54,258 nucleotides of DNA. Origin: Spirochaetaceae bacterium. Lineage in GTDB: Bacteria; Spirochaetota; Spirochaetia; Treponematales; Treponemataceae. Under the pieces are notes generated by a model. The model worked only from the letters and a program-made list of their open reading frames with translations. It made no database searches and had not been told where the DNA came from. The stretch lies in NCBI GenBank assembly GCA_017614995.1, contig JAGAAX010000030.1, forward strand, positions 1-54,258, in the 5' to 3' direction. Shown in pieces: positions 41,665 to 49,363 of the stretch (positions within the stretch are counted from its first letter, which is position 1; each line of letters begins with the position of its first letter). The translations under genes were made by a program, and so were the position numbers.

Positions 41665-42282
41665 ATGAATATTTACAATAAAACAATCATAACAGTTCAG
41701 CACACCCAGTCGGTGCATCACACAAACGGACACGCCGGTGCCTGGGGAGACTGGGACCTTACCGAACTTGGACACGAGCAGGCCCGCAACATTGGAAGGT
41801 TTTTGAAAAACGAAGGCTGTGGCCAAGGATACATTATGTATGCCTCTGATTTAAAACGTGCAGCCCAGACTGCAGAAGAAATTGGAAGCCTGCTTGGACT
41901 TAAACCTGTTTTTAATCAGTTGATTCGCGAAGTAAATGCAGGGGCTGGAAACGGTAAACCCTGGGACTGGTATGATGCACATAAAATCCCACAGACAAAA
42001 GAATATGATTTAGACTATCGCCCTTTTGAAGATGCAGAATCTGACAGAGATTTGTGGCAGCGTATTTACCCGTTTTATAAAGAAATTATTTCAAACGAAC
42101 AGGAACGCATTCTTATAGTTTCGCATGGTACGGCGCTGAGTTTTCTTCAGTCAATGCTTATGGGGCAGACGCTGGAAGCCCGGATGTACCACAGATTTAA
42201 TGGTGCATCCGGTTCAGTGTCTCGATTTGAAATTAATAAAGACAGATATGTAACTGCGAAGTATATTAACAGGCAGGTGTGA
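41665..42282 (+). CDS. Histidine phosphatase superfamily protein with altered motif
   Basis: A 205-residue protein of the phosphoglycerate-mutase-like fold. Retained features are LTELGHEQARNIGRFL, YASDLKRAAQTAEEIG, a REVNAG Glu region and the second catalytic His in IVSHGTALSFLQ. The first motif is VQHTQS instead of the usual RHGE(T/S): the catalytic His stays but the phosphate-binding Arg is Gln. It may therefore have changed activity. Its end overlaps the convergent AraC-type gene by 17 bases. No ribosome site precedes ATG 41665. Confidence 0.75.
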   Translation: MNIYNKTIITVQHTQSVHHTNGHAGAWGDWDLTELGHEQARNIGRFLKNEGCGQGYIMYASDLKRAAQTAEEIGSLLGLKPVFNQLIREVNAGAGNGKPWDWYDAHKIPQTKEYDLDYRPFEDAESDRDLWQRIYPFYKEIISNEQERILIVSHGTALSFLQSMLMGQTLEARMYHRFNGASGSVSRFEINKDRYVTAKYINRQV

Positions 42283-43174
42283 TAGTTATCTTATCTGCCA
42301 GTTCTTGATAATTGTCTTTTACCCAACTCTGAAGTTTTTCTTTACTGAAAACCGGGTCTTCAAAAATCACGGAATCTGGTTTTAGAATTATCTGAGTTCC
42401 GTGCTCAATTTCAGAATCATTTGTTTTTGCAGTAAGTGCGTGCTGTGGAACTCCGCGAACATAATCCTGCCGGTAAATATTTCCGTTTCGCCAGACTGTA
42501 ATCTGCAAAGATTCACTCAAGGAATTAACAAGCTTAAGTTCATCTAAAGGAAGGTCGCCCATGCGAGCGTACTCAACCTTTGTAATGGGCTTTCCCGAAA
42601 AAAGATTCTGCAGAACTTCCTCGTGAACTTCACCGCCATCATCCAGCTTGATTCCGCGACCATCATCAAAAATACTGATAGTGTTATCGCTCAGTAAACG
42701 CAGCTCAATTTTTGAACAAAAGCCAGCCGAAAGTTCTTCAAAAGAATTACCAAGAATCGTGTAAATCATTTTATGCATATCATCAACTAAACTCATTTTT
42801 GTATTCTCCTGTGAAATGGTTTTGGTAATTGCAGGAATCCCAACTTCCGGAACGCTGTAGTCCTGCAAATAATTTTTTATAACCTTAGGAGAAGAACCAA
42901 AAAGCTTCTGAAACGATCTTGTAAACCCTTCGTGCGATTCAAAGGAATACTTCATGGCAACATCTATCACCTTCATATCAGCAAGCAAATCCTTTATGGA
43001 ATACTGCAGCTTTCTGATTCGTACGTAACCGGTAAGCGGCATTCCAAAATCACTCATAAATTTTCTGCTGAGGTAATAAGGACTGTAGCCCATAAAGTTT
43101 GAGAGCTCTTTTAAATCAAGTTTGTTTTCAATGTGAGTTTCAATGTATTCTAACAGCGGGGTAAAATCATCCAT
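42266..43174 (-). CDS. AraC-type HTH fused to a degenerate GyrB/ParE-like ATPase domain
   Basis: A 302-residue fusion. Residues 1-105 form an AraC/XylS double HTH (LKELSNFMGYSPYYLSRKF, then AMKYSFESHEGFTRSFQKLF). Residues about 130-285 match the GHKL domain of GyrB: MHKMIYTILGNSFEEL, ISIFDDGRGI, LVNSLSESLQITVWRNG, YRQDYVRGVPQ and GTQIILKPD. The catalytic Glu of GyrB (in YEVVDNS) is Thr here, and the glycine-rich lid (GGLHGVG) is replaced by GDLPLDELK. ATP hydrolysis is therefore unlikely; the domain may be a ligand sensor. AAGGAG precedes ATG 43174. Confidence 0.8.
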   Translation of the reverse strand: MDDFTPLLEYIETHIENKLDLKELSNFMGYSPYYLSRKFMSDFGMPLTGYVRIRKLQYSIKDLLADMKVIDVAMKYSFESHEGFTRSFQKLFGSSPKVIKNYLQDYSVPEVGIPAITKTISQENTKMSLVDDMHKMIYTILGNSFEELSAGFCSKIELRLLSDNTISIFDDGRGIKLDDGGEVHEEVLQNLFSGKPITKVEYARMGDLPLDELKLVNSLSESLQITVWRNGNIYRQDYVRGVPQHALTAKTNDSEIEHGTQIILKPDSVIFEDPVFSKEKLQSWVKDNYQELADKITITPAC

Positions 43175-43264
43175 TGCTTTTGCTCCTTTTCTTAAGTTTA
43201 TAAGATAATTTTACCGGGAAAGTGCGGTCTGTTCTTGATATTATTTGTCATAAAGTTTATTGCT

Positions 43265-43486
43265 TTAATTTTCTTCGCGGGTTTCTTTTAATGCAGACAT
43301 AATATCTTCGTGACGGATATCGTATAAGGTTTTTATTCCATCAAAAGGAGAACGGTTTGATTGTTCAGGTAAAATTTTAAACATAGAACCGTCTGCTCTT
43401 TTTACGAAAACACAGCCATCATTTTTTGATTTTTCAAGAACTGTAGCAAAATTTTGTCGTGCTTCTGAATATGTCATTACAAGCAT
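43265..43486 (-). CDS. Antitoxin of Phd/YefM type
   Basis: A 73-residue protein with a Phd/YefM-like N-terminus (TYSEARQNFATVLEKSKN, then VFVKRADGS), the part that binds DNA and dimerises. The C-terminal half (about 45-73) should wrap the toxin. It overlaps the PIN gene by ten bases and follows it, the reverse of the usual antitoxin-first order. A GGGGG ribosome site lies before ATG 43486. Confidence 0.75.
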   Translation of the reverse strand: MLVMTYSEARQNFATVLEKSKNDGCVFVKRADGSMFKILPEQSNRSPFDGIKTLYDIRHEDIMSALKETREEN

Positions 43487-43866
43487 ACAACCCCCTGCTT
43501 AACAGCATTTGTTTGCATTCCAGAATCCATAGAGAACAATGGCAGTGATAATTGTTTTGCTACAGAAATGTAATACGCATCATAAGCATAAGATTCTGTT
43601 TCTCCTGCTATAACAATTGCATTAGTAATATCTGGTTCCACAAGTCGTATCGGGATTCTTGCAAATTCATGATAAACTGCTGCTCCGTCAAAAACAGACA
43701 ACAGTTTTCGTTTGATTAGTTTACTCACCGCATTCCCAACTTCATAAGGCAAACAGGCAGGTGAAACCAATCCGTTATCAGAAACCTTTTCCACAACAAG
43801 ATTCTTACCTTGCTGATTCAAGAGAAACTCTAAAATGCAAGATGCATCTATAACTATATCTGTCAT
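43477..43866 (-). CDS. PIN-domain toxin (VapC-like RNase)
   Basis: A 129-residue PIN-domain protein. The acidic residues of the metal site appear as IVIDASCILEFL (first Asp), PYEVGNAV (Glu), ESYAYDAYYISVAKQ (second Asp) and LFSMDSGM (third Asp). VapC-type relatives cut tRNA or rRNA. It is the first gene of a two-gene operon with the Phd-like antitoxin. The -10 box lies six bases before ATG 43866 and there is no ribosome site, so the message is probably leaderless. Confidence 0.8.
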   Translation of the reverse strand: MTDIVIDASCILEFLLNQQGKNLVVEKVSDNGLVSPACLPYEVGNAVSKLIKRKLLSVFDGAAVYHEFARIPIRLVEPDITNAIVIAGETESYAYDAYYISVAKQLSLPLFSMDSGMQTNAVKQGVVCL

Positions 43867-43872
43867 AAAATC

Positions 43873-43901
43873 ATTGTACTATTGTACAATTTACAAGTCA
43901 A
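43873..43901 (-). promoter_or_regulatory. Promoter and operator palindrome of the PIN/Phd operon
   Basis: On the minus strand, TTGACT (43896-43901), a 17-base spacer and TACAAT (43873-43878). A perfect palindrome ATTGTAC-TATT-GTACAAT (43873-43890) covers the -10 box and part of the spacer, which is suited to autorepression by the Phd/PIN complex. The -35 box includes the stop codon of the upstream GNAT gene. Confidence 0.75.
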
Positions 43902-44350
43902 GATTTTAAAACATATTCCATGAAAACATCTGCATACTGATTGTCATTGTATCTTTCAATATGTTTAAACCCATATTTTTCGTACAGTCTTAAAGCATCT
44001 GTGTATTTTGACATAGAATCAAGCACAATCCGCTTGTATTCTCGGCTTCTTGCGTAATCAACTGCCTGATTAAGCAGCCTGTAGCCAAAGCCTTTTCCAC
44101 GTATTTCTCTGGATAAGTAAAGTGCTTTTAATTCAGATGTGTTTTCATCAATTCTCTTAAGAGCCGCAGTTCCGGCGACATTTCCATCTTTTAAAAGACA
44201 CCAGAAACAGTCAAACTCTTTTTCGATATTATTATAAAAAGAATGGCGGCCTTCGGGCTCAAATGTTTTTCCAATCTCACAGAAACACTTATCCGTAAAC
44301 TTAAAAACATCGTCCTTTAGAGATTCGCTATAAAGAATAATCTGCTCCAT
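43898..44350 (-). CDS. GNAT-family N-acetyltransferase
   Basis: A 150-residue GNAT enzyme. The acetyl-CoA-binding motif A is ELKALYLSREIRGKGFGYRLL, shown here as the R-G-K-G-F-G pyrophosphate loop, followed by DYARSREYKRIVLDS and LYEKYGFKHIERY (motif B). The substrate is unknown. It follows the TIGR04076-like gene after 21 bases, and its stop codon lies in the -35 box of the PIN operon. Confidence 0.8.
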   Translation of the reverse strand: MEQIILYSESLKDDVFKFTDKCFCEIGKTFEPEGRHSFYNNIEKEFDCFWCLLKDGNVAGTAALKRIDENTSELKALYLSREIRGKGFGYRLLNQAVDYARSREYKRIVLDSMSKYTDALRLYEKYGFKHIERYNDNQYADVFMEYVLKS

Positions 44351-44371
44351 AGTTTCTGCTGTCTTAATTGA

Positions 44372-44737
44372 TTAAACAGTCTGATCCGGATAATCCCAGA
44401 ATTTGCCTTTGTGGAAATTCTCGTTTCCGAGCGGTTTTGCCGTAAGCTTGAACATAACACAGCCGTCGGGGCAGACGATAGTTTTTGTGTACTTGCTGTC
44501 ACCGCCAAGATTTTCCAAATCGCCGCCGCTTCTTATGGCTTCCATTAAAGGATAAAGCATCATCATTGTTTTGGAGCAGATGCCGTAACCGTTCTGATTT
44601 ACCGGACAGCCGTAGGTGCATTTATATGTGTCGCCTACTTCTTCACCATTCCGGCAATAGCGTTCAGTGTGGTCGCCATGCAAAAATCCTGTTACTTCCA
44701 CTGTAAATTCGTATTCTTCATCGTACCATTTTTTCAT
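44372..44737 (-). CDS. TIGR04076-like hypothetical protein
   Basis: A 121-residue Cys-containing protein resembling the TIGR04076 family, whose function is unknown. Marks are GEEVGDTYKCTYGCPVNQNG, then SKTMMMLYPLMEAIRSGG, and a late IVCPDGCVMFKL. AAGGAG lies before ATG 44737, inside the end of the HAD gene three bases upstream, so the two are coupled. No signal peptide is present. Confidence 0.7.
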   Translation of the reverse strand: MKKWYDEEYEFTVEVTGFLHGDHTERYCRNGEEVGDTYKCTYGCPVNQNGYGICSKTMMMLYPLMEAIRSGGDLENLGGDSKYTKTIVCPDGCVMFKLTAKPLGNENFHKGKFWDYPDQTV

Positions 44738-44740
44738 TGT

Positions 44741-45367
44741 TCAAACTCCTTCAAATTCTCTTTCAAACAAACCTGTCAGTTCATCTATGCTGTCAACAAT
44801 ATAATCCGGTCTTTTACTTTCATCGTCTATGCGCTGATATTTTGAAAACTCATGGCGAACCCATATTGTTTTCATGCCTAATTTCTTTGCCGGAACAATA
44901 TCATTATCCAATCTGTCTCCTATCATTACGGCTTCTTCCGGTTTGCATTTTGCCTTATCAAGAGCCATAGTAAATATCTTCAAATCAGGCTTTGCAACCC
45001 CTGCTTCGGCTGAAGCAATAACAACATCAAAATATTGCCCAATACCCCAATTATCAATTCTGTCCTGCGTTCCCAATGACTGGTTTGCAATAATTCCAAG
45101 CTTGTATTTGCCATATAAGCTTGAGAGCACACTAGGAACGGCTTTATACAGCTTTTCCAAACTGTTGTCCCATTCCGGCAAAACAACTCCATAAGCTTTG
45201 GCTGCTGACCCGATAGGTGTCGGGCTTTTTTTTGCTTCCTCATAAACCCTGTTCATAAACTCATCAGGCGAAATATTTAATTGTCGGATTGCGAATTCAC
45301 ACCTGCTTTTATATACATCGATTTCATCAACTAAGGTTGCGCCAAGATCAAAAAAAATCCATTTCAT
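44741..45367 (-). CDS. HAD-superfamily hydrolase
   Basis: A 208-residue HAD phosphatase-like protein. Motif I is FFDLGATLVDE, with Gly in place of the second Asp as in some subfamilies. Motif II is IIANQSLG, motif III is the Lys in VAKPDLKIF, and motif IV is VMIGDRLDNDI. A small cap domain lies between motifs I and II. I start at ATG 45367, eight bases after AAGGAG, rather than at GTG 45376. The substrate is unknown. It belongs to the accessory operon running from 46446. Confidence 0.8.
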   Translation of the reverse strand: MKWIFFDLGATLVDEIDVYKSRCEFAIRQLNISPDEFMNRVYEEAKKSPTPIGSAAKAYGVVLPEWDNSLEKLYKAVPSVLSSLYGKYKLGIIANQSLGTQDRIDNWGIGQYFDVVIASAEAGVAKPDLKIFTMALDKAKCKPEEAVMIGDRLDNDIVPAKKLGMKTIWVRHEFSKYQRIDDESKRPDYIVDSIDELTGLFEREFEGV

Positions 45368-45372
45368 AAAAA

Positions 45373-46446
45373 TCACTCCTTATGCTGCATTTTATTTCTC
45401 CATGTTTCAAGGCGTTTCAAGCCTTCGTCGATGTCGCAGCCGAGAACATCCTGAACTTTCTGGAATTTTTCATTCTGGTGCATGAAATCCATGACTTTCA
45501 TAAATTCTTTTTTGCCGTATTTCTGAATGAACAAGCCAAGAACTCTTACAGCGTTTGTTTCTTCGTCGAGTGCGTAGAAGCCTTTATGACAGTTGTAAAG
45601 CTCTTTACATTCGTAGCAGCCGTCTATGCCCTTTTGTTTGCAGCAGGCTGTATTCGGGCACACGCCATCCGGTGATTCAGTTGCATAAGAACAGGTGTTG
45701 TACACCGTTCTGCACGAGCCGCACCATTCCGTTAAAAAACAGTGCTTGCAGTAAAGTCCGCAATAGGCAATTTGATCTACGCCTTTTTTTGCTTCCTGGC
45801 AAAGCTTGTTTTTAATGCGCCGCATCGCCTCAACATGCATAATCCAGTGGCGCGAAAACGGCATCTGAATCAAGCCTTTTACGCTCTTTCCGCACCAGTA
45901 GTCAATCAGCCAGACGGCGCTTTCATCGGAACTCACACTCTTGCTATCAACTAGCCGTTGTTTATCCGCGTCAGAAAACTGCTTTTTCAAATCTGCAAAT
46001 TGCAACCCTTGCAAAAGCGCATTTGTTGATTCCATAACAGCCTTGCAGTATTCATAAAGTGCTTTGATATTCAGCTTCTTTGAAAACTCTGCCATTGCCT
46101 CACCGTCAAGCTCGTTGCCGGTTGTAATAAGCGGGCTTTGAGTTTTTGCCTGCCAGCCGTTTTCAAAAACCTGCCTGTCCTGCAAAATCAATGTATGTGC
46201 GACAATATCCTCAATGCGGAAAACATGCCAGAGCGACCATGCAAGACTTGTACAATGATTTCCTTCGCCTGAACCAAACGGCATCTGATAAAAGGCCTGT
46301 GCCGGGAACGTATTCACAATAGCAGTTATCTGCTCAAACAAGCTTCTGCGCAATTCAATAAGAGCTTTTATTCCGTCTGAAAACGTGCTTTCCTTTGCAA
46401 TCAGCGTCTGCATTTTCTTATTTTTTTCTGACCATTCTTTATCCAT
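45373..46446 (-). CDS. DinB-like domain fused to Cys-rich DUF3795
   Basis: A 357-residue fusion. Residues about 20-220 look like a DinB-type four-helix bundle, with metal-ligand candidates in SLAWSLWHVFRIEDIV and SRHWIMHVEAMRRI. Residues about 225-300 are Cys-rich (YCGLYCKHCFLTEWCGSC, then CPNTACCKQKG and CYECKEL), matching the DUF3795 zinc-binding domain. Each half is known alone in many bacteria; the role of the pair is not. GAGG precedes ATG 46446. It heads the run of HAD, TIGR04076-like and GNAT genes. Confidence 0.7.
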   Translation of the reverse strand: MDKEWSEKNKKMQTLIAKESTFSDGIKALIELRRSLFEQITAIVNTFPAQAFYQMPFGSGEGNHCTSLAWSLWHVFRIEDIVAHTLILQDRQVFENGWQAKTQSPLITTGNELDGEAMAEFSKKLNIKALYEYCKAVMESTNALLQGLQFADLKKQFSDADKQRLVDSKSVSSDESAVWLIDYWCGKSVKGLIQMPFSRHWIMHVEAMRRIKNKLCQEAKKGVDQIAYCGLYCKHCFLTEWCGSCRTVYNTCSYATESPDGVCPNTACCKQKGIDGCYECKELYNCHKGFYALDEETNAVRVLGLFIQKYGKKEFMKVMDFMHQNEKFQKVQDVLGCDIDEGLKRLETWRNKMQHKE

Positions 46447-46489
46447 AAAAGCCTCTCATTTTGATTTACTATTTTGCATATTATCTCTT

Positions 46490-47080
46490 TCAGCTTAATA
46501 CTTTGCGCATAACAATCTGATCATTGTTTCTTGAAACTTCTACAAATCCTGCTTTTTGATAAAGCCGTAAAGGGCCTTGATAATCAAAGTCATTCCGTTT
46601 ATTAGAAAGCTTGGCATATCCTTCTACAGCCACAAAGCCTTTTGATTTTGCATCTCTACAAACTCTGTCAATAAATGCAGAAGCTATGCCAATTCCCCTA
46701 TATTCAGGTGCAATTTCAAAACAAACAATGGAAATTGTTTTTCCGCAAGTATTAGTTCTCGCAAATTCTGGAACAAACCCTGCATAGCTTTCTATATCAG
46801 CCGCATTGCACCATCCAATAGCAAGTTCGCCGTCATAAGCCAGATAGCCGTTAATCTTGTTCTTATTCAGCATTTCTACTGCATATTTGCGCAGTGTCTC
46901 TTTTACGCCATTTTCCTTAAATTCGCTGACCATCTGCTTAATATTTTCTTCATCCTGATTAGCGGATGTACAATAACAAGGCCCGTTAGGGTTCTCATCT
47001 GTAAACGCACGATTATCGAAAAAGTCTAGATAATCATCATTCAATTCAGAAGTTAATTGCTTGATTATAATTGTTTTCAA
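46490..47080 (-). CDS. GNAT-family N-acetyltransferase
   Basis: A 196-residue acetyltransferase. Family marks are DYLDFFDNRAF and PNGPCYCT at the N-terminus and the acetyl-CoA loop in IAPEYRGIGIASAFID, followed by RLYQKAGFVEVSR. I take TTG 47080 as the start, behind AAAGGA; an ATG at 47107 gives nine more residues but lacks a ribosome site and extends past the family's usual start. The gene lies directly after a truncated uvrA-like reading frame, whose promoter may drive it. Confidence 0.75.
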   Translation of the reverse strand: MKTIIIKQLTSELNDDYLDFFDNRAFTDENPNGPCYCTSANQDEENIKQMVSEFKENGVKETLRKYAVEMLNKNKINGYLAYDGELAIGWCNAADIESYAGFVPEFARTNTCGKTISIVCFEIAPEYRGIGIASAFIDRVCRDAKSKGFVAVEGYAKLSNKRNDFDYQGPLRLYQKAGFVEVSRNNDQIVMRKVLS

Positions 47081-47103
47081 TACGGTTTCCTTTTTTGAAT
47101 AAA

Positions 47104-47220
47104 TCATAAAATATACAAACAAGAGAATTTCTTCTCCCAAAGTTTATTCTTGGGAATTGTGACATCAAAATGTTTGAGATTGCGGATTCTTGCGCTTTTT
47201 ATTTCAACTTTTTGTTTCAT
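47104..47220 (-). pseudogene. UvrA-like 5' gene remnant
   Basis: A 38-codon frame opening with MKQKVEIKSARIRNLKHFD and VTIPKNKL. This matches the start of UvrA-type ABC excinuclease proteins, where it is followed by the Walker A region (TGxSGSGKSS). Here the homology stops just before Walker A, and the frame ends at TGA 47104-47106. The rest of the gene is missing. It overlaps the region before the GNAT gene, which has replaced the body. Confidence 0.6.
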
Positions 47221-47227
47221 CAGTTTG

Positions 47228-47236
47228 ATTATAGCA
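47228..47236 (-). promoter_or_regulatory. Extended -10 promoter of the uvrA-like remnant
   Basis: On the minus strand, TGCTATAAT matches the extended -10 consensus exactly. ATG 47220 lies seven bases downstream, a nearly leaderless layout. It probably now transcribes the GNAT gene. Confidence 0.6.
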
Positions 47237-47280
47237 CAAGAAATCCGTTTGTGTGTTAAAAAAGGAAAACAAATATCTGA

Positions 47281-47306
47281 CTGCCGGCTCTTTTGCAGAC
47301 CGGCAG
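47281..47306 (-). terminator. Terminator of the trp operon
   Basis: On the minus strand, CTGCCGG and CCGGCAG pair around a 12-base loop, followed by a broken T-rich run (ATATTTGTTTTCCTTTTTT). It lies 13 bases after the trpA stop. Confidence 0.65.
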
Positions 47307-47318
47307 ACTTAAAAGCTC

Positions 47319-48071
47319 TTACGCGCCGGTGATTTCGGCTGTCTTAGCCTTTATCTCTTCAAAGAGCTTTTCTTTGTTGTCTTTGTTTTGAGTGATTATG
47401 CGCACAAAAACAGAACCGGCGACAACGGCATCAACTGAATCAGCAAGTGCGGCAGCCTGTTTGCCGGTTGAGATGCCGAAACCGCCGTAAATCTTTGAAC
47501 CGCCGGCACTTACCTTTTTCAGAAAGTTCAGCGTTTCATCATTGATTGTAGTGTCTGTGCCGGTAATGCCTGTTCTAAGCGCGGCGTAAATATACGGAAA
47601 ACCTGCTCCGGCAAGCTTTTTGAGCCGCTCGGCGCTCATGCTTGGCGCAGCAACAGGAATGTTTATCATTCCGTTTGCCTTGCACGCCGCTGTAAGACCT
47701 TCGTCAAAGTCAAACGGCAGGTCAGGTACAATCATTCCCTTTACGCCAACGGCAGCAGCCTTCTTGCAGAAAGCTTCAATTCCGGGCGTATAAACAAGAC
47801 TTCCGTAGCTCATTATGTAAATAGGAATTTCCGGGAATTCCTTGTGGATTGTCTCGATAAAGCGAAGTCCGTCCGCTGTCTTATAATGGCGCTCCAAAAC
47901 TTCGGTGCATGCACTCTGAATTGCAGGTCCGTCTGCACTCGGGTCGCTGAACGGAAGCTGAATCTCAAGTATATCTGCACCGCCTGCAATAAGGGCGCGG
48001 GCGGCTGTAAGTGCAAGTTCATCAGTCGGGTAACCTGCAACAAGATGTGACATTAGTTTTATTTTCTTCAT
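47319..48071 (-). CDS. trpA: Tryptophan synthase alpha subunit
   Basis: A 250-residue TIM-barrel enzyme that cleaves indole-3-glycerol phosphate to indole. The catalytic Glu and Asp correspond to E36 and D47 in ADILEIQLPFSDPSADGP. Other marks are GMIVPDLPFD, TGITGTDTTI and GGFGISTGKQ. I take ATG 48071 (MKKIKLMSH), eight bases after CGGAG; ATG 48095, which overlaps the trpB stop, would add eight residues. It is the last gene of the operon. Confidence 0.95.
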   Translation of the reverse strand: MKKIKLMSHLVAGYPTDELALTAARALIAGGADILEIQLPFSDPSADGPAIQSACTEVLERHYKTADGLRFIETIHKEFPEIPIYIMSYGSLVYTPGIEAFCKKAAAVGVKGMIVPDLPFDFDEGLTAACKANGMINIPVAAPSMSAERLKKLAGAGFPYIYAALRTGITGTDTTINDETLNFLKKVSAGGSKIYGGFGISTGKQAAALADSVDAVVAGSVFVRIITQNKDNKEKLFEEIKAKTAEITGA

Positions 48072-48094
48072 ATTATACTCCGAATTTTCAAGCA

Positions 48095-49363
48095 TCAGTT
48101 CATGCTTTTAGCCTGATGTATGTCTTTGTTGTCGTTCAAACGCTCAAGTTCAGCAGCGAGAAATTTTTTCCATTCTTCCGGGCGGAAAACAGGACAGGTT
48201 ATGAAAATGTCTTTGTCACCGCGCCCAGACATATTGACTATAATTGCCTTGTCTTTCGGCAGCGTAGGTGCAAGTTTGATTGCCTCTGCACCGGCATGGG
48301 CACTTTCCATTGCAAAAAGCACGCCCTCGTTTTTGGCAAAGAACAGAACCGCGTCCAAAGCTTCTTTGTCCAAAGCCGAAGTAAACTCAATTCTGCCTGC
48401 ATTGCCCAAAGCCGCAAGCTGAGGCCCGATTCCGCAGTAATCAAGACCTGCCGAAATAGAGCTTGTAGGAAGCGACTGTCCGTCTTCGTCAAGCAGAAAG
48501 CGCGACTTATAGCCCTGCATTATGCCCTCGCGGCTTGCGTTGCCGGTCATGCGGCTTGCGTTCTGCCCTACGCCCGGGCCAGTGCCGCCTGCTTCAACTG
48601 CAATAAGGCGCGGTGTTTTTCTGTCTATAAACGGACTGAAAAATCCGATTGAGTTTGAACCGCCGCCGCAACATGCAATCAAGGCAGCTACATCAAGCTT
48701 GCGCTCTTTTGCCTGCTTTTCAACCTCGCGGCCAATTATGCTCTGAAACTCGCGCACAATGTCAGGGAAAGGCGCAGGGCCTAATGCCGAACCGAGGCAG
48801 TAATGCGTTGTATCGGGGTTTGCAGCCCAGTCGCGCATCGCTTCGTTTACAGCGTCTTTTAAGGTGCGGCTGCCGCTTGTTACAGCATGAACTTTAGCAC
48901 CGTACATTTCCATTGTAGAAACATTCGGCTGCTGACGGCGCACATCTACTTCGCCCATGTACACAGTGCAGTCAAGACCGAGCTTTGCGCAGGCGGCGGC
49001 GGTTGCAACGCCATGCTGACCGGCGCCGGTTTCCGCGATTATGCGTTTTTTGCCCATGCGCTTTGCAAGAAGGCACTGCCCTATTGCATTGTTGATTTTG
49101 TGTGCGCCGGTATTTGCAAGCCCTTCAAGCTTAATATAAATCTGCGCGCCGCCCAAAAGCTTTGTTGCAGTTTCAGCAAACAGAAGCGGCGTTTCTCTTC
49201 CTATATAGTCTCTTTGAATTGTATTGAGCTCCTGCAAAAAAGCAGAATCTGCCATTGCTTCTTTGAAAGCAGTTTCAAGCTCGTCAAGCGGGCGGCGCAG
49301 AACTTCTGCAACATATTTTCCGCCGTATTCATTGAAAAATCCATTATCTGAATGTGTCATCAT
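48095..49363 (-). CDS. trpB: Tryptophan synthase beta subunit
   Basis: A 422-residue PLP enzyme of the TrpB1 type that joins indole and serine. The PLP lysine is K89 in GAHKINNAIG. The phosphate-binding loop is CCGGGSNSIG, and ETGAGQHG lies near the active site. It is slightly longer than the E. coli protein. ATG 49363 overlaps the trpCF stop (ATGA); the second ATG at 49360 is better spaced from GGGAG and equally possible. Confidence 0.97.
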   Translation of the reverse strand: MMTHSDNGFFNEYGGKYVAEVLRRPLDELETAFKEAMADSAFLQELNTIQRDYIGRETPLLFAETATKLLGGAQIYIKLEGLANTGAHKINNAIGQCLLAKRMGKKRIIAETGAGQHGVATAAACAKLGLDCTVYMGEVDVRRQQPNVSTMEMYGAKVHAVTSGSRTLKDAVNEAMRDWAANPDTTHYCLGSALGPAPFPDIVREFQSIIGREVEKQAKERKLDVAALIACCGGGSNSIGFFSPFIDRKTPRLIAVEAGGTGPGVGQNASRMTGNASREGIMQGYKSRFLLDEDGQSLPTSSISAGLDYCGIGPQLAALGNAGRIEFTSALDKEALDAVLFFAKNEGVLFAMESAHAGAEAIKLAPTLPKDKAIIVNMSGRGDKDIFITCPVFRPEEWKKFLAAELERLNDNKDIHQAKSMN

